Assembly: GCA_009193035.1 (NCBI GenBank)
Contig: SWDT01000793.1
Span: 1 to 57,687, forward strand
Source: Halicephalobus mephisto
Taxonomy: Eukaryota; Nematoda; Chromadorea; Rhabditida; Panagrolaimidae
DNA length: 57,687 nucleotides
Direction: 5' to 3'
Position 1 is the stretch's first letter; each line of letters opens with the position of its first letter. A model generated the notes under the pieces. That model did no database searches. It was not told the origin of the DNA and saw nothing but the letters and a program-made list of their open reading frames with translations. The translations under genes were made by a program, and so were the position numbers. Positions 21,744 to 33,918 of the stretch are shown here, piece by piece.

Positions 21744-24126
21744 TCAACATTCCTTAAATATTTTGTGTACCATGTGCAACTTTTCTCTCGATTCAGCTTC
21801 CAGTAAATCCACTTTGACATTTGTGTACAAATGCCGTCTCTCAGCCTGGATAACTTTATAATTAAGATTAGAAAGACCATCTGAACGGAATCTGAATCGA
21901 GTCCGTTTCATCAAACGATATCGACATCTAAAAATTAAAAATTAAAAACTAAAAACTAAAATTATCCGATATTTGTGTTCCTAACACTGTAATTCTGAGT
22001 CAAAACCGACCAAAAAGTACTCAAAATAACATAATAAACCTTGTAAATTTCTAATATAAAGTAAGAATTAAAAACTAACTTTCAGAATCCTGGATTCTGA
22101 AGACTAATCTAAATCCTAATTTCAGAGTTTCTAAAATATCTTTAAAACCAACCAAAAACTACTCAAAATAACATAATCAACTTTGTAAATTTTGAATCTA
22201 AAATCCAAATTAAAAACTAAATTTCAGAATCCTGGATTCTGAAGCCTAATCTAAATCCTAATTTCAGAGTTTCTAAAATATCTTTAAAACCAACCAAAAA
22301 CTACTTAAAATAATATAATCAACTTTGTAAATTCTGAATCTAAAATCTAAATTAAAAACTAAATTTCAGAATCCTGAATTCTGAAGACTAATTTCAATTC
22401 TAAAAACAATAAAAACTTAATTTTTAAATTTCATAAAAAACTAAAAATTTAATACAATCTTTAAAATCTCATAAAAAATTTGTTAAAATAATTTTTAATT
22501 TTTAAATAAAAGTTGGAACACAAATATCGTAAAAAAATCAAATTTAAAAAAAATTAACTTACTCATTAATAGGATTACTTTTTTCCTGAGCATGTTTAAT
22601 CATTTTATATCTGGCAATTTCTTTGGGATATCTCAAAATTTTATATCCATTAACAGATACTCTTGTAGAAATATCATCATCTTCTCCTCCCCATCCCCAG
22701 TAATCATTTGAAAACCCGTTAATTTTTTCTATCTGTTGTCGGGTCATGGCGCTTATGCCTCCAAAAATAGACTTGTAAGGCAATCTAAAATAAAAAAATC
22801 GTAAATATTTAAACACAAAAGTAGTAAATTTTAAAATAAAAAAATCGTAAATATTTAAATATAAAAGTAGTAAATTTTAAAATAAAAAAATCGTAAATAT
22901 TTAAATATAAAAGTAGTAAATTTTAAAATAAAAAAATCGTAAATATTTAAATATAAAAGTTATCAATTTTAAAATAAAAAAATCGTAAATATTTAAATAC
23001 AAAAGTTATCAATTTTAAAATCTAAAGTAATTCAAACTTAATTAAAATTTAGAAAATAAAATTCAAAAATGAACTAATTTAAATCTAAAAAATTAAAGTA
23101 AAATTAATTATAATCACAAATCAATTTAAATTTTAAAAAATTAAAATACAAAAAAATTAATTAACTTAAATTTTTCAAAAAGTTAAAAATTAACTAATTT
23201 AAATCTAAAAAATTCAAAAAAACTAATTTAAATCTAAAAATAAAAAATTAATTCAAATCCCGTTCAAAAATCAAAGATTAAATTTGCATTAATTCAAAAA
23301 TTTTTTAAAATTTTTTAAAATCATTCAATTTTGAAATTATAAATCAAAACTCACATGTATTTGAATTTGTCGATGGCCACACTCATATGTCTAGGTTGTT
23401 CTGGACAAGTGTACAAATTTCTGTCGTCTTCTGGCAGGAGATCGACGTCGTGAAAAATGAAACATTGCCAGTCATAGAATTTCAAAGCTTCCATAAATCC
23501 GACATTCATTAATTTAGCTCTATTAAACGTTTGATTTGCTACTTGTTCGATCACAAATATTCCGTAATCTAATTCTTGTTTAGTTAAAAACGAATGTAAA
23601 TTATGAAGAAATATCCTTAAATGAACATCTCTATCCCTAAAAAAAATTAAATTTAACGAAATTTATATATCAACGAACCGATATGGGATGACTATTGCCA
23701 CTCGATGTCTAGCTTTGCAATTTTTCGGTTGTCCATGACCGCCCTCCTCCAAATCCGGATAAAGCATCTCGAGATCCGTCATCCTCGGCTCGTCCATCCA
23801 CACCTTGATCGGTCCGACCAAGTTCGGCGGAGTAACATTGCAAAACGGAAGAGAACTGTTCTGACTTGAGAAATAACCAAGAACCGAATTATTGTCTAGA
23901 TATTTTTTTATATATTGAAAAAAATTTAAAACTTACAAAAATTTTGAATAGGATTATCTCCTGTTGAAAAAGTTGAATTTAAAACAACCAAAATTGGATC
24001 ATCCACAAAAGATTCGAGCGAATAGTCTTCTAATGAGCTCCAGAGATCGGCATAAGCACCAAGGTACAGAATCAAGCATCCGCACATGAACAAACAAGTC
24101 AACTTTCCAAAACGAGTCAGGTTCAT
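21744..24126 (-). CDS. bre-4: Beta-1,4-N-acetylgalactosaminyltransferase, BRE-4 type (GT7)
   Basis: Five exons on the minus strand, 24126-23937, 23895-23679, 23636-23355, 22784-22563 and 21927-21744, join in frame to 1095 nt (364 aa), close to C. elegans BRE-4. It is a type II Golgi enzyme: a short cytosolic N-terminus, one membrane segment at about residues 9-25 (CLFMCGCLILYLGAYA), then the GT7 N domain with IVIPYRDRD (131-139), the metal-binding DVD in HDVDLLPED (199-201), FGGISAM and the WGWGGEDDD motif (259-267). The family transfers GalNAc (invertebrates) or Gal (vertebrates) from UDP-sugar to a terminal GlcNAc. In C. elegans this step builds arthro-series glycosphingolipids, and its loss gives resistance to the Bt crystal protein Cry5B. 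The donor of intron 2 is GTTCGT, a weak site, but the join restores PYRDRD. Family call is certain; orthology to bre-4 is likely. Confidence 0.93.
21960..22430. repeat. Tandem repeat in a bre-4 intron, ~125 bp unit, ~3 copies
   Basis: Copies of AAACCAACCAAAAACTACTC, AATAACATAATCAACTTTGT and TCAGAATCCTGGATTCTGAA. The last block is itself a palindrome, CAGAATCCNGGATTCTG. Confidence 0.85.
22787..23010. repeat. Tandem repeat in a bre-4 intron, ~47 bp unit, 4-5 copies
   Basis: Nearly exact copies of AAAATAAAAAAATCGTAAAT followed by ATTTAAATATAAAAGTAGTA. The rest of this intron, to 23354, is AT-rich low complexity. Confidence 0.9.
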
Positions 24127-24249
24127 TCTTCGTCATCTCAGGAAAGACGAAATCAGCCGGTAATACAAGTAATCGTGTTAAACAGACTAGATAACCATGG
24201 TTACTACCTAAAACACGATTACTTAGAAGATTCGCAATTAAAATAATTA

Positions 24250-25310
24250 TTTTCACGTATAATCAAAGAACATTGAATAATCCACGGCCTAAAATGCGAA
24301 ATCATATATCAATTTTCACATATAATCAAAAAATAAGATAATCTACGGCCTAAAATGGGAAATCATATATCAATTTTCACATATAATCAAAAAATAAAAT
24401 AATTCATAACCTAAAATGCGAAATCATATATCAATTTTCAAATATAGTTGTAAAAAATAAGATAATCCATAACCTAAACTGAGAAATCATATATCAATTT
24501 TCACATATAATCAAAAAATAAGATAATTCACAGCCTAAAATGAGAAATGATATATCAATTTTCAAATATAGTTGTAAAAAATAGAGTAATTCGTGAAAAT
24601 AATAAAAACCCATGTCGATTTCGCACAATCCTATAAATTAGATAATTTATTATTTAAGATAAAAATTGATATATGAATTTCACATCCAATTAAAAAACAC
24701 TAAAAGAGCGTGATTTCTGTTGGAAAAAAACCATCACTTTCGTGTAATTACAGAATACCGGATAATCCGTAATCTATGATCAAAAATGATATATTACTTT
24801 TACAAATAACTAAAATAATACCAAATAATTCAAAATTTTAATAAAAATCGATACATGGATTCCACATATAGTTACGAGAAATTAGCTAATTCACAATTTT
24901 AATAGAAATCGATATATGGATTTCATATATAATTATAATAAAAAAAGTAATTAGTGACCTGAAATAAAAATTGATATATGAATTTCATATATAGTTACGA
25001 GAAATTAACTAATTCACAATTTTAATAGAAATCAATATATAAATTTTCCACAGAGTCAAAAAATTAAGTTTTTGTTTGAAAACAACATAATTTTCAGACA
25101 TAACAGCAGATATCCAATAATTCGCAATCTATAATGAACAATGATGTATTATTTTTACAAATAATTACAAAATACCGGGTAATTCGTAATCTATGGGCGA
25201 AACTGATATATCATTTTTCAAAAAAATTTAAAAAAAAATCAAAATTCGAAAAAATTAAATCATTATTTTTGGATCTAATTACGAAATGCCGGATAATCCA
25301 AATTTGCGAC
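24250..25310. repeat. Tandem repeat upstream of bre-4, ~65 bp unit decaying rightward
   Basis: 24250-24580 has about five good copies of AAATCATATATCAATTTTCA and AAAATAAGATAATCCACGGC. From 24580 to 25310 copies become longer and more diverged (GAAATCGATATATGGATTTC). No gene is present; any bre-4 promoter would lie in or beyond it. Confidence 0.8.
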
Positions 25311-27105
25311 GGATGACGATATAACTGGTCCAATATTGGACGAACAAGGTCAAAAACAAGTTTCAAAAGACCAGAATTAAGTAAAAAACCGCGATCGAAA
25401 AAGTCACTTTCAAAAAAATCAATTTTAAACAAAAAAAAATTATTTTTACACAAAAAAAACAATTTTTTAAATAAAAATTTTCCAAACATCCGTTTGAAGT
25501 TGGTAGTGGCGATTTCGACGAAGATTTTTTATAAAATAAACAAATTTAAAAAAAAATAAATTTTTAAAATAAAAAAATTTTTTTTGGCAAATCCGAACAA
25601 AACGCCAAAAATTCACTTTTAAATATGTTTGAAAACTTAAATAAACGTAATTTCGAAAAAAATTAAGAAAATCGAACTTTTTTCGGATCGATAGAAACTG
25701 GGAGAAAATCGAAACCGAAAATTGGAAGCCGAGTGGATTGGCCTAGGGACAACTCTGCAAACAAAACAAAAAGAAAATTGTCCTCCACTTGACCTCTCGA
25801 GAGATTAAATCACTTAAGTTTAAAAAATCTCATACAATATTCCATATATTTAAAAATAAACTTAAAAAATAAAAACTTTTAATTTTATGTAAATTTTTCA
25901 AATTTTTTAAAATTTTCTAAAAAGTTTAAAAATTCAGAAAATTAGAAAATTAAAAATTTTCTAGAATTTTATAAAAAATAAAAAATGTTTAAAATTTAAT
26001 TTTTTAAAAAATGAAAATTTTAAATTTAATTTTTTTTTATTTTTTTGAATTTTATAAAAAATAAAAATCTGAAAAATTAAATTAATTTTTCGGAAATTTT
26101 TGAATTTTAAAACTTTTTATATTTTTTAAATTGCATAATTTTTGAATCCTGTAGAACCTAGTGGAAATGCTTGTGACATTCTAGAACCTCATAAAAATTC
26201 AAAAATATTCTAAAATGGAAAAATTTGAGAACTTTTGGAAATTTCTCAAGTACTTCAAAATTTTAAAAATAAAAATTTTAAAAATTAAATTTAAAAAAAT
26301 TAAAAATTTTTATATTTATTAAAAATTTTACATTTTTTAAAAATTGAATAAAAAAATTTTTTAAATTTAAAAATTTTTTAATTTTCCAAAATTGAATTTT
26401 TAAAAGTTCTAAAAATTAATTTCAAAACAATTTTCATTTTTATTTTCTAAAATAGTAGGATAATTGTTACAGTAAACAAATTCGTCAGAATTAATTTGAA
26501 GTTTCATTTTTGTTCAAACAATTAAAGTTTATTTAAATTTTCAATGACCATAAAATTTGCAATTTTAGGCAAACGAACAAAAAAAATTAAAATAAAAAAA
26601 AACAAAAAAAAATAAAATTAAAAAAAAATAAAAAAAATTAAAATAAAAAAAAACAAAAAAAATTTAAATTTAAAAAAGCAAAAAAAAAATAAAATTTAAA
26701 GAAAAAACAAAAAAATTTAAATTAAAAAAAGCAAAATAGTTTTTAAAAATAATTTTAAAAAAAATAAAAATAATTTTAAAAAAAAATAAAAAAAATTTTT
26801 AAAAAATGAAAAAAATTAAAAAACAAAAAAGTTCAAAAAAATTACTTTAATCTGGTTAAAGCTTTCCGGAAAAGAGCAAAAACGTAGAATTTTGCAGAAA
26901 TATATCGTTATAAAAGTTCAAAAATTGTTCATTAGATTCTTAAGTCATACTGTAAAAATACAAATTTGTACTACAAAATTTCCGAAAAACGGAGATGGAT
27001 ATAAAAATTTGAAGCCTTCAAATTGGGATTAAAACTTATAAAATTTGAATTTTCTGTATTTTCGAAAATTTTCTACAATTCTGGAAGATTCTGAAATCAT
27101 ACTGT
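25311..27105. other. AT-rich intergenic DNA
   Basis: 25310-25810 is partly unique. 25850-26420 and 26570-26840 are A/T homopolymer-like. No open frame, RNA gene or mobile element is recognised. Confidence 0.5.
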
Positions 27106-27109
27106 TAAA

Positions 27110-27720
27110 ATTTTTCTTTAATTTTCAAAAATAGTCTCAACACAAATTTTGACATTTTCCAGTCAAGAAAAAAAATTTTAACTTTTTTATAGATTTTTAG
27201 AAATTTTAAAAATATTTAGTAAATAATCTTAAAATTACAATATTCAACGATAAAAAATTTTAAAAATAGTCTCAACACGAATTTTAACATTTTCTAGTCA
27301 AGATCGAAAATTTTTAACTTTTTTATAGATTTTTAAAAATTTCAAAAATATTTAATGAAGAATCTTAAAATTACAATGTTTATTTAAAAAATTTTAAAAA
27401 TAGTCTTAACACGAATTTTAACATTTTCTGATCAAGAAAAAAATTTTTAACTTTTTTTTATAGATTTTTAAAAATTTCAAAAACATTTAGTAAATAATCT
27501 TAAAATTACAATATTTAAAAATAAAAAATTTCGAAAATAGTCTTAACATGAATTTTAACATTTTCCAGTCAAGAAAAAAATTTAACTTTTTTATAGATTT
27601 TTAAAAATTTCAAAAACATTTAGTAAAGAATCTTAAAATTACAATATTCAAAAACAAAAAATTTTTTAAATAGTCTTAACAAGAATTTTAGCATTTTCTA
27701 GTCAAGACCGAAAATTTAAA
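27110..27720. repeat. Tandem repeat, ~130 bp unit, ~5 copies
   Basis: Copies contain AACACGAATTTTAACATTTT, CTAGTCAAGACCGAAAATTT and AATCTTAAAATTACAATATT. Confidence 0.85.
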
Positions 27721-28075
27721 ATCTACGTAATTCAGTCAAGTTTAAAAATCATTTGACAAGTGCTAAAAGCTTTAAAAAGTTGAATAAGTTCCGTAATTTT
27801 ATCAAAGACCACAAAAAAAATCCTCGACGATAGACGCTCCAGTCATCGTTCAGAAAGAAAATCGTTCAATTTTCGTCCGTGTTCGAAGTCAAGGATCTCT
27901 TTAGACACGCCTCGAGGCTCTCCAAAATTGAATGAAAATTATTCCTAAAACTAAATAAAATTTTTTTGTCTAAAAACGGAAAATTTAGGGACACATTAGA
28001 AATTGATTATTTCGGATTTTATCGAAAAAAAATTTTTCTCTTCAGTCCGAAAAATTTTTGCTTATGATTTTTCAA
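27721..28075. other. Mostly unique DNA left of the SINE
   Basis: 27820-27920 is a GC-richer patch without an open frame. Nothing else was recognised. Confidence 0.4.
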
Positions 28076-28092
28076 TATTTATATACACTTTC

Positions 28093-28420
28093 GTCGGTGG
28101 TGGTACGGGACAGTGGGGTGCTAAATATCACAGATCGGAGTGCAGGTTCGAATCCCGGCCGATCTAAACCCAAGGCCGTAAAGCTACCCCGTCCCCTCAG
28201 GGGATCTTGTGGCGAAATTGGGACATATTCAATGTGGAAGATTAAAGTAAGTCCGAGTGCTGCTGATCCCAGTGGACCTCTAAAAACCAAAATTAACCCC
28301 TAAGGTCAAGGTGGCAAGTCCGTCTTCGCCACATCCAGCAGTTTGCCAGGACTTCCGGATATCTGCGAATTTGGAAAGTTCCGTCAAGCTCGATTACCGG
28401 GCTTTTTTATATTTATCTTT
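28093..28420 (+). mobile_element. tRNA-derived SINE with 17 bp target-site duplication
   Basis: The 5' part looks like a tRNA promoter region: an A-box-like GGGACAGTGGGGTGC and, about 35 bp on, a perfect B box GGTTCGAATCCC inside CAGGTTCGAATCCCGGCC. About 210 bp of tRNA-unrelated body follows (CCCCTCAGGGGATCTTGTGG and others), ending CCGGGCTTTTTT plus a T/A-rich tail. The element is flanked on both sides by the same 17 bp, TATTTATATACACTTTC (28076-28092 and 28421-28437), which shows a retrotransposition-type insertion. G+C is far above its surroundings. Open frames inside it are incidental. Confidence 0.85.
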
Positions 28421-28439
28421 TATTTATATACACTTTCAT

Positions 28440-29815
28440 ATATGATTATCGATTTTCGAAGACCACTAGTGCTGAAATAGAAAACGAAAATATATCAATA
28501 ATTTCCACTCAACAATAAAACAGATACGGTGGTTCACAAACCACATGCTTGATTACGGGGAAGTTTTAACCTAATAAAAAAGATAAAAATTATTACATTT
28601 CTCCCAAATAACACAACCAAAAGCCTCCTTGATGGGCTACAGTATCCTATATTTCCTGATGTTCAGATTATCTCTTCAGATCCTAGCTTTCTAGTTCAGT
28701 TTTCTATTCTAAAAATAATCTAATAATAGATAAAATTATATTGATTAAAAATCAATTGTTCGGGCAGAAAACAAAAATTTATTAATAATTTTCACTCAAC
28801 AATAAAACAGATAATAATTATTATATTTTTCTCCCATATAATACAATCTATAGTTTCACTCATATTTTACAGTATTCCACGGTCTCTGGTGTTCAGGATA
28901 TCTCTTCAGATCCCTCTAGTCCAATCCAGTTCCCTATCCCAAGAACTAAGAACCCATGTTTCCTATGTACTCCGATCCAGAAGCTTCTAGATTTATCTAA
29001 GAATACTAAAAAAAATTAATTTCGAAATTATCTAAAATTACAAAATAATCAAAACAAAAATTTAATTTAAATAATTTCCAAAAATTTCGTTTCGAAACCA
29101 TTTCGTGAAAAAATTTATTTTTAATTTTCTACAGTACCGTAATTTTTAAAAATTTAAAAATTTAAAAAATTTTTTTATTTTAAAAAATTTTTTATTTTAA
29201 AAATTTTTTATTTTTAAAATTTTTTAGTTTTTTTATTTTTTAAATTTTTAAATTTTTTCGTTGTTGAAGGAAATTAAAGATCGATTATGTTAGAAAAAAA
29301 GAAAACCGAAATTACAATTGATGAAGATTATCCGGTAGAAGCCCGAAAATTTTCGCCAAGACAGGATAAAAAACGGAAAAATTTGCTTTCGTGAAAAAAC
29401 AAGCCTTGACAACGGAAAAATGAGCTTATTACTGTCAAAAAAGTAATAGTTAGAAACCACGTCATTTAAATTTCAACAAAAAATGACAAAAATAAATTTT
29501 AAAAAGTTTAAAAATAAAAATTTTAAAAAAAATGATAATTTTAAAATTTAAAAAATTTAAAATTTTAAAAAAAATTTAAAATTTTTAAAAATTTTAAAAT
29601 TAAAAAAAAATAAAAATTTTTAAATTAAAAAAAATGAAAATTTTAAATTTTAAATTTAAATGAAAATCAAAGTTTTTAAAATTAGCTAAATATCCTTTTA
29701 AAAATCGCCAAACAGACGTCCCAAATATAAATAAATTCAAATTTCTGTAAATATTTATTTTTTAATTAAAAATTCATCTAGGACGGGGAAATAAAATGAA
29801 AACATGAAAGTTTAT
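28440..29815. repeat. Two-copy duplication followed by AT-rich DNA
   Basis: 28480-28710 and 28780-28960 share TTTCCACTCAACAATAAAAC, ATTTCTCCCAAATAACACAA-like and GATATCTCTTCAGATCCC-like blocks, a roughly 300 bp duplication. 29000-29815 is AT-rich with no gene. Confidence 0.6.
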
Positions 29816-29819
29816 ATTT

Positions 29820-30540
29820 GAAAAAAAATAAAAAAATTCGTTTATTTTTATCGAAATTTCGATCAATTACTTTAAAAATAATTTTTTAAATTCATTTATT
29901 TTAATTTTTCTGTAATTAAATACGTATTTATTAATTTAAAATAAAATTATTAAATAAAAATTGTAAAATTCACATTTAAAAAATAAAAAAGTTATTTATT
30001 TTTGACAAATTTTCGATCAATTATTTTAAAAATAATTTTTTAAATTTATTTATTTTAATTTTTTCTGTAATTAAATATATATTTATTAATTTAAAATAAA
30101 ATTATTAAATAAAAATTGTAAAATTTACATTAAAAAAAATAAAAAAATTCGTTTATTTTTGGCAAATTTTTGATCAATTATTTTAAAAATAATTTTTTAA
30201 ATTCATTTATTTTTATTTTTCTGTAATTAAATATATATTTATTAATTTAAAATAAAATTATTAAATAAAAATTGCAAAATTTACATTAAAAAAAATAAAA
30301 AAATTCGTTTATTTTTATCGAAATTTCGATCAATTACTTTAAAAAAAACTTTTTAAATTCATTTATTTTAATTTTTTTGTAATTAAATACGTATTTATTA
30401 ATTTAAAGTAAGATTATTAAATAAAAATTGCAAAATTTACATTAAAAAAAATAAAAAAATTCGTTTATTTTTATTTAAATTTCGATCAATTACTTTAAAA
30501 ATAATTTTTTAAATGTTATTCATTATTTTTTATGTATTTT
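29820..30540. repeat. Tandem repeat, ~160 bp unit, ~4 copies
   Basis: Copies of AAAAAATTCGTTTATTTTTA, AAATTTCGATCAATTACTTT, TTTCTGTAATTAAATACGTA and AATTATTAAATAAAAATTGT. Confidence 0.9.
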
Positions 30541-30879
30541 TAAATTTCTAAAGTATTAAAATAAGACAAAAATATGGAAATTTACATATTTTGAATCGAA
30601 AACAAAAACAAATTCGTTTTTTTCGAAGAAATTTAAAATACTAATTTCAAAAAAATTTTTTTCATTTGAATTTTACTAATTTTTTATTTCTAAAATTCAT
30701 ATTTTTTTGAAGATCAAGGTGAAAATTCACATATCAAGTCCCGGAAAATCAGAAAAAAAATCACATATCTGTTTGGCGAACAATCGATCATCCGTTTTCA
30801 AAATTCCCATTTCTTCTTTTTCAATAAACATTTTTCCGAATTAGGTGCACGTTTACTCATTTAAAATAGAGAAATTAGA

Positions 30880-31260
30880 TCAATAACAAGAGCTCATATT
30901 TCGCGCCAAAAATCAAAGCGAATTCGCTCAGATATCTGGCAATTTTTAAAATATTCATTTTTTATTTAAATTTCATAAAGTTCAAAAATGTTAAATTAAA
31001 AGTATTTTTAATTTTGTAAAAAGAAAAGTAAGGAAACCCATATATCATGTAAAAAATTAAAGCGAATTCGCTCAGATATCTGGCAATTTTTAAAATATTC
31101 ATTTTTTATTTAAATTTCATAAAGTTCAAAAATTTTAAAAAGATTGTATTTTTAATTTTGTAAAAAGAAAAGTAAAGAAATCCATATATCATATAAAAAA
31201 TTAAAGCGAATTCGCTCAGATATCTAGCGACTTTTTCGATTTTTAAAATACTCATTTTTT
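30880..31260. repeat. Tandem repeat, ~125 bp unit, 3 copies with an AGCGAATTCGCT palindrome
   Basis: Each copy has AAAGCGAATTCGCTCAGATA, TCTGGCAATTTTTAAAATAT and TTTGTAAAAAGAAAAGTAA. The 12 bp perfect palindrome AGCGAATTCGCT is kept in all three. Confidence 0.85.
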
Positions 31261-31849
31261 TAATTTAAATTTTTTATTTTTATTCAAATTTTTTTTAATT
31301 TTCTAATTTTTATTTTTTTTTTGAGGAAGTAATTTATGAAATTAAATATTAAAATTAATATGTGCATCTTTAAAAAATTTAAATTTCTTAATGACGTTAT
31401 TTTCAGAGAACTTTAATAAATTCGACAACGGCAAAGTGGTTAATCTGGATATGACAAAAATGACGTTTATTTTAAACATTAAAAATAAAAAAGGGAATGT
31501 TTAAATTTAAAAATATAAAAATATAAAAAATTTAAAATATTTTTATAAAAAATAAATTTTTAAAAAACTTTTTTTAAATTCAAATTTTTTTAAAAAAATA
31601 TTTTTAATTTAAAAATTTTTAAATATCTTTTATAAAAAATGAATAATTTTAAACATTTTCGAAAATCGTCAAAGATGTGATTGGTTTTGACGAATATTAC
31701 GATGATCAGTCACTATCCTAATAAACAATAAAGAAATATGAAATTTATGTCTGAAATCGACCGATTTTAGGGCCTGTTCCTCTTCGAAAAAGTTGGTCTT
31801 TAAAAAGACAAAATTAACAACTTTCTGGACTGCACGACGTCTGCTCCCC

Positions 31850-32440
31850 CAGCGACACTTGCTCCCTCTCTATTTCCCAAGATTTACCTCATTTTTATAT
31901 TAATTTTTTGATAACTAATTTAACTCAATATCTTAGTCAAGAAAAAATCAACTTAAGAAGAAAGGATTTCGAAATCAGTGAGAATCGAAAAGAAGAAAAA
32001 CGGGGAACAAACATCGCTGGGGAGCTCTACGACATTTATCTCCCTTTATTTCGCAAGATTTACCTCATTTTTATATTAATTTTTTGATAACTAAATTAAC
32101 TCAATATCTTAGTCAAGAAAAAATCAACTTAAGAAGAAAGGATTTCGAAATCAGTGAGAATTGAAAAGAAGAAAAACGAAGAACTGTACAACAGTTGCTC
32201 CCTCTCTATTTAGCAAGATTTACCTCATTTTTATATTAATTTTTTGATAATTAAATTAACTCAATATCTTAGTCAAGAAAAAATCAACTTAAGAAGAAAG
32301 GATTTCGAAATCAGTGAGAATCAAAAAGAAGAAAAACAGGGAACAAACATCGCTGGGGAGCTCTGCGACATTTATTCTCTCTCTATTTCGCAAGATTTAC
32401 CTCATTTTTATATTAATTTTTCTAAATTTAAAATTTTTTA
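31850..32440 (+). repeat. Dispersed ~190 bp repeat, three tandem copies
   Basis: Units contain TGCTCCCTCTCTATTTCGCA, AGATTTACCTCATTTTTATA, AACTCAATATCTTAGTCAAG and GAAAGGATTTCGAAATCAGT. The same sequence recurs at 37830-38140 and, inverted, at 52890-53240. Overlapping open frames are by-products. Confidence 0.9.
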
Positions 32441-33915
32441 AAACATATTTCAAATCCTGGTTCTGTCACGAATGGTTCTCAATTATGAGCTTAACGACCG
32501 TAAAGTACTTTATTATTATTTTTAATTATTTATTTATATATTTTTAAAAATAAAAAATTATCAGAAAAACTATTCCGGAAAACAAAAAGCAATAATTACT
32601 ATTTTTTAAAGGTTTAGTTCCTTCGAAAAATTGCAAAAAAGTTAAAAAATAAATAATTCCAAAATTGTCACATAGCAACAGTTTTTTCAACTTTAATTTT
32701 AACAAAAAAATTAAAAATTTAAAAAAAATTTAAAACTTTTAGAAAATTTAAATTTTAAAATTTTAAAAATTTTAAACAAATTTTTAAAAATCAAAAAATT
32801 TAAAAAATAATTTTAAAATTTATAAAATTTAAAAAAAAATAGAAAATTTTAAATAAATTTAAAAATATGAAAAACTTAAAAAATTTCAAAAAATTTAAAT
32901 TTTAAAAATATAAAAAATTAAATTTTAAAAAATATAAAAACTTTAAAAATTTTTTAAAATTTTAAAAATATAAAAATGTTTAAAAATATAAAAACTTTAA
33001 AAATTTTTTAAAATTTAAATTCAAAGTCAGGCCGGATTTTGTAAATCCGATTATTGGTTTTTTAAATTTTCTTCAATTTTCCTGAAACGAATTTTTCATT
33101 GAAAATTTTTGCATTATGGTGTTATAAAAAAGCGAAAATTTGTCGGAAATTGTCTTGTTCGAATTTTTAGAATCTCATTCAAATTTTTGAAATTCAAAGT
33201 TGAAAATATTTTTCAAAAATTTGGATTTTGGAAAATTTTTAATTTTTAATAAAATTCTGAAAAGTTCCGAAATTTTTGAGCAAGATTCTGGAAGTTTTCT
33301 GAAGACCCAGTTGGATTCTGGAGGATTCTAAAATTTTTGACAGATTTAGAAAGTTTCAGAAGTTTCTCTGAAGTTCTCAAAAGTACTGCAGAATTCTAGA
33401 AAGTTTCGGAAGTCTCCATAGGGCTTTTTAAGGTTTCAGAATTGTATACTGTATTCTGAAAGATGTTTGAAATTTCTCCAAGATTCTGGGAAATTGCAAA
33501 AACTTTTATTAGGTTTCTTAAATCTACAGAATCTTCCATTAAAATTTCAGAAGGCTTTAGAAATTTGTTTTAGATTTTCTAAAGTTTCAGAATCGTCTAC
33601 TGTATTCTGAAAGATATTTGAAATTTCCTCAAAATTCAGAAAAATTCCAGAAACTTTTATTAAATTCCTTAAAATTTTACAATTTTTCACTAAAATTTCG
33701 GAAATTTTTTTAGATTTTCTAAAGTTTCAGAATTGTCAACTGTATTCCGGAAAACTTTTAAAGTTTCTTCAAGATTCCGAAAGTCTCCACATCATTTTCT
33801 AACTTTTAAAATTTCTTTATTGAGATTCCGAAAGATTTTACAGAATTTTAAAAACAAACAAATGAAATTTACTCATTACTGGTCAGTTTAGGAATTTCAA
33901 AGCTGCAAGAACCTC
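32441..33915. other. AT-rich DNA and TTCTAGAA-type repeats
   Basis: 32560-33020 is low-complexity A/T. 33180-33850 is a degenerate array of TTCTGAAAGTTTCAGAATT-like units, similar to those at 9.6, 20.3 and 37.1 kb. No gene is seen. Confidence 0.6.
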
Positions 33916-33918
33916 TAC

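Noticed and set aside
28058..28303. Overlapping open frames of 72-81 codons on both strands
   Set aside because: They lie within the GC-rich tRNA-derived SINE and cross its left target duplication.
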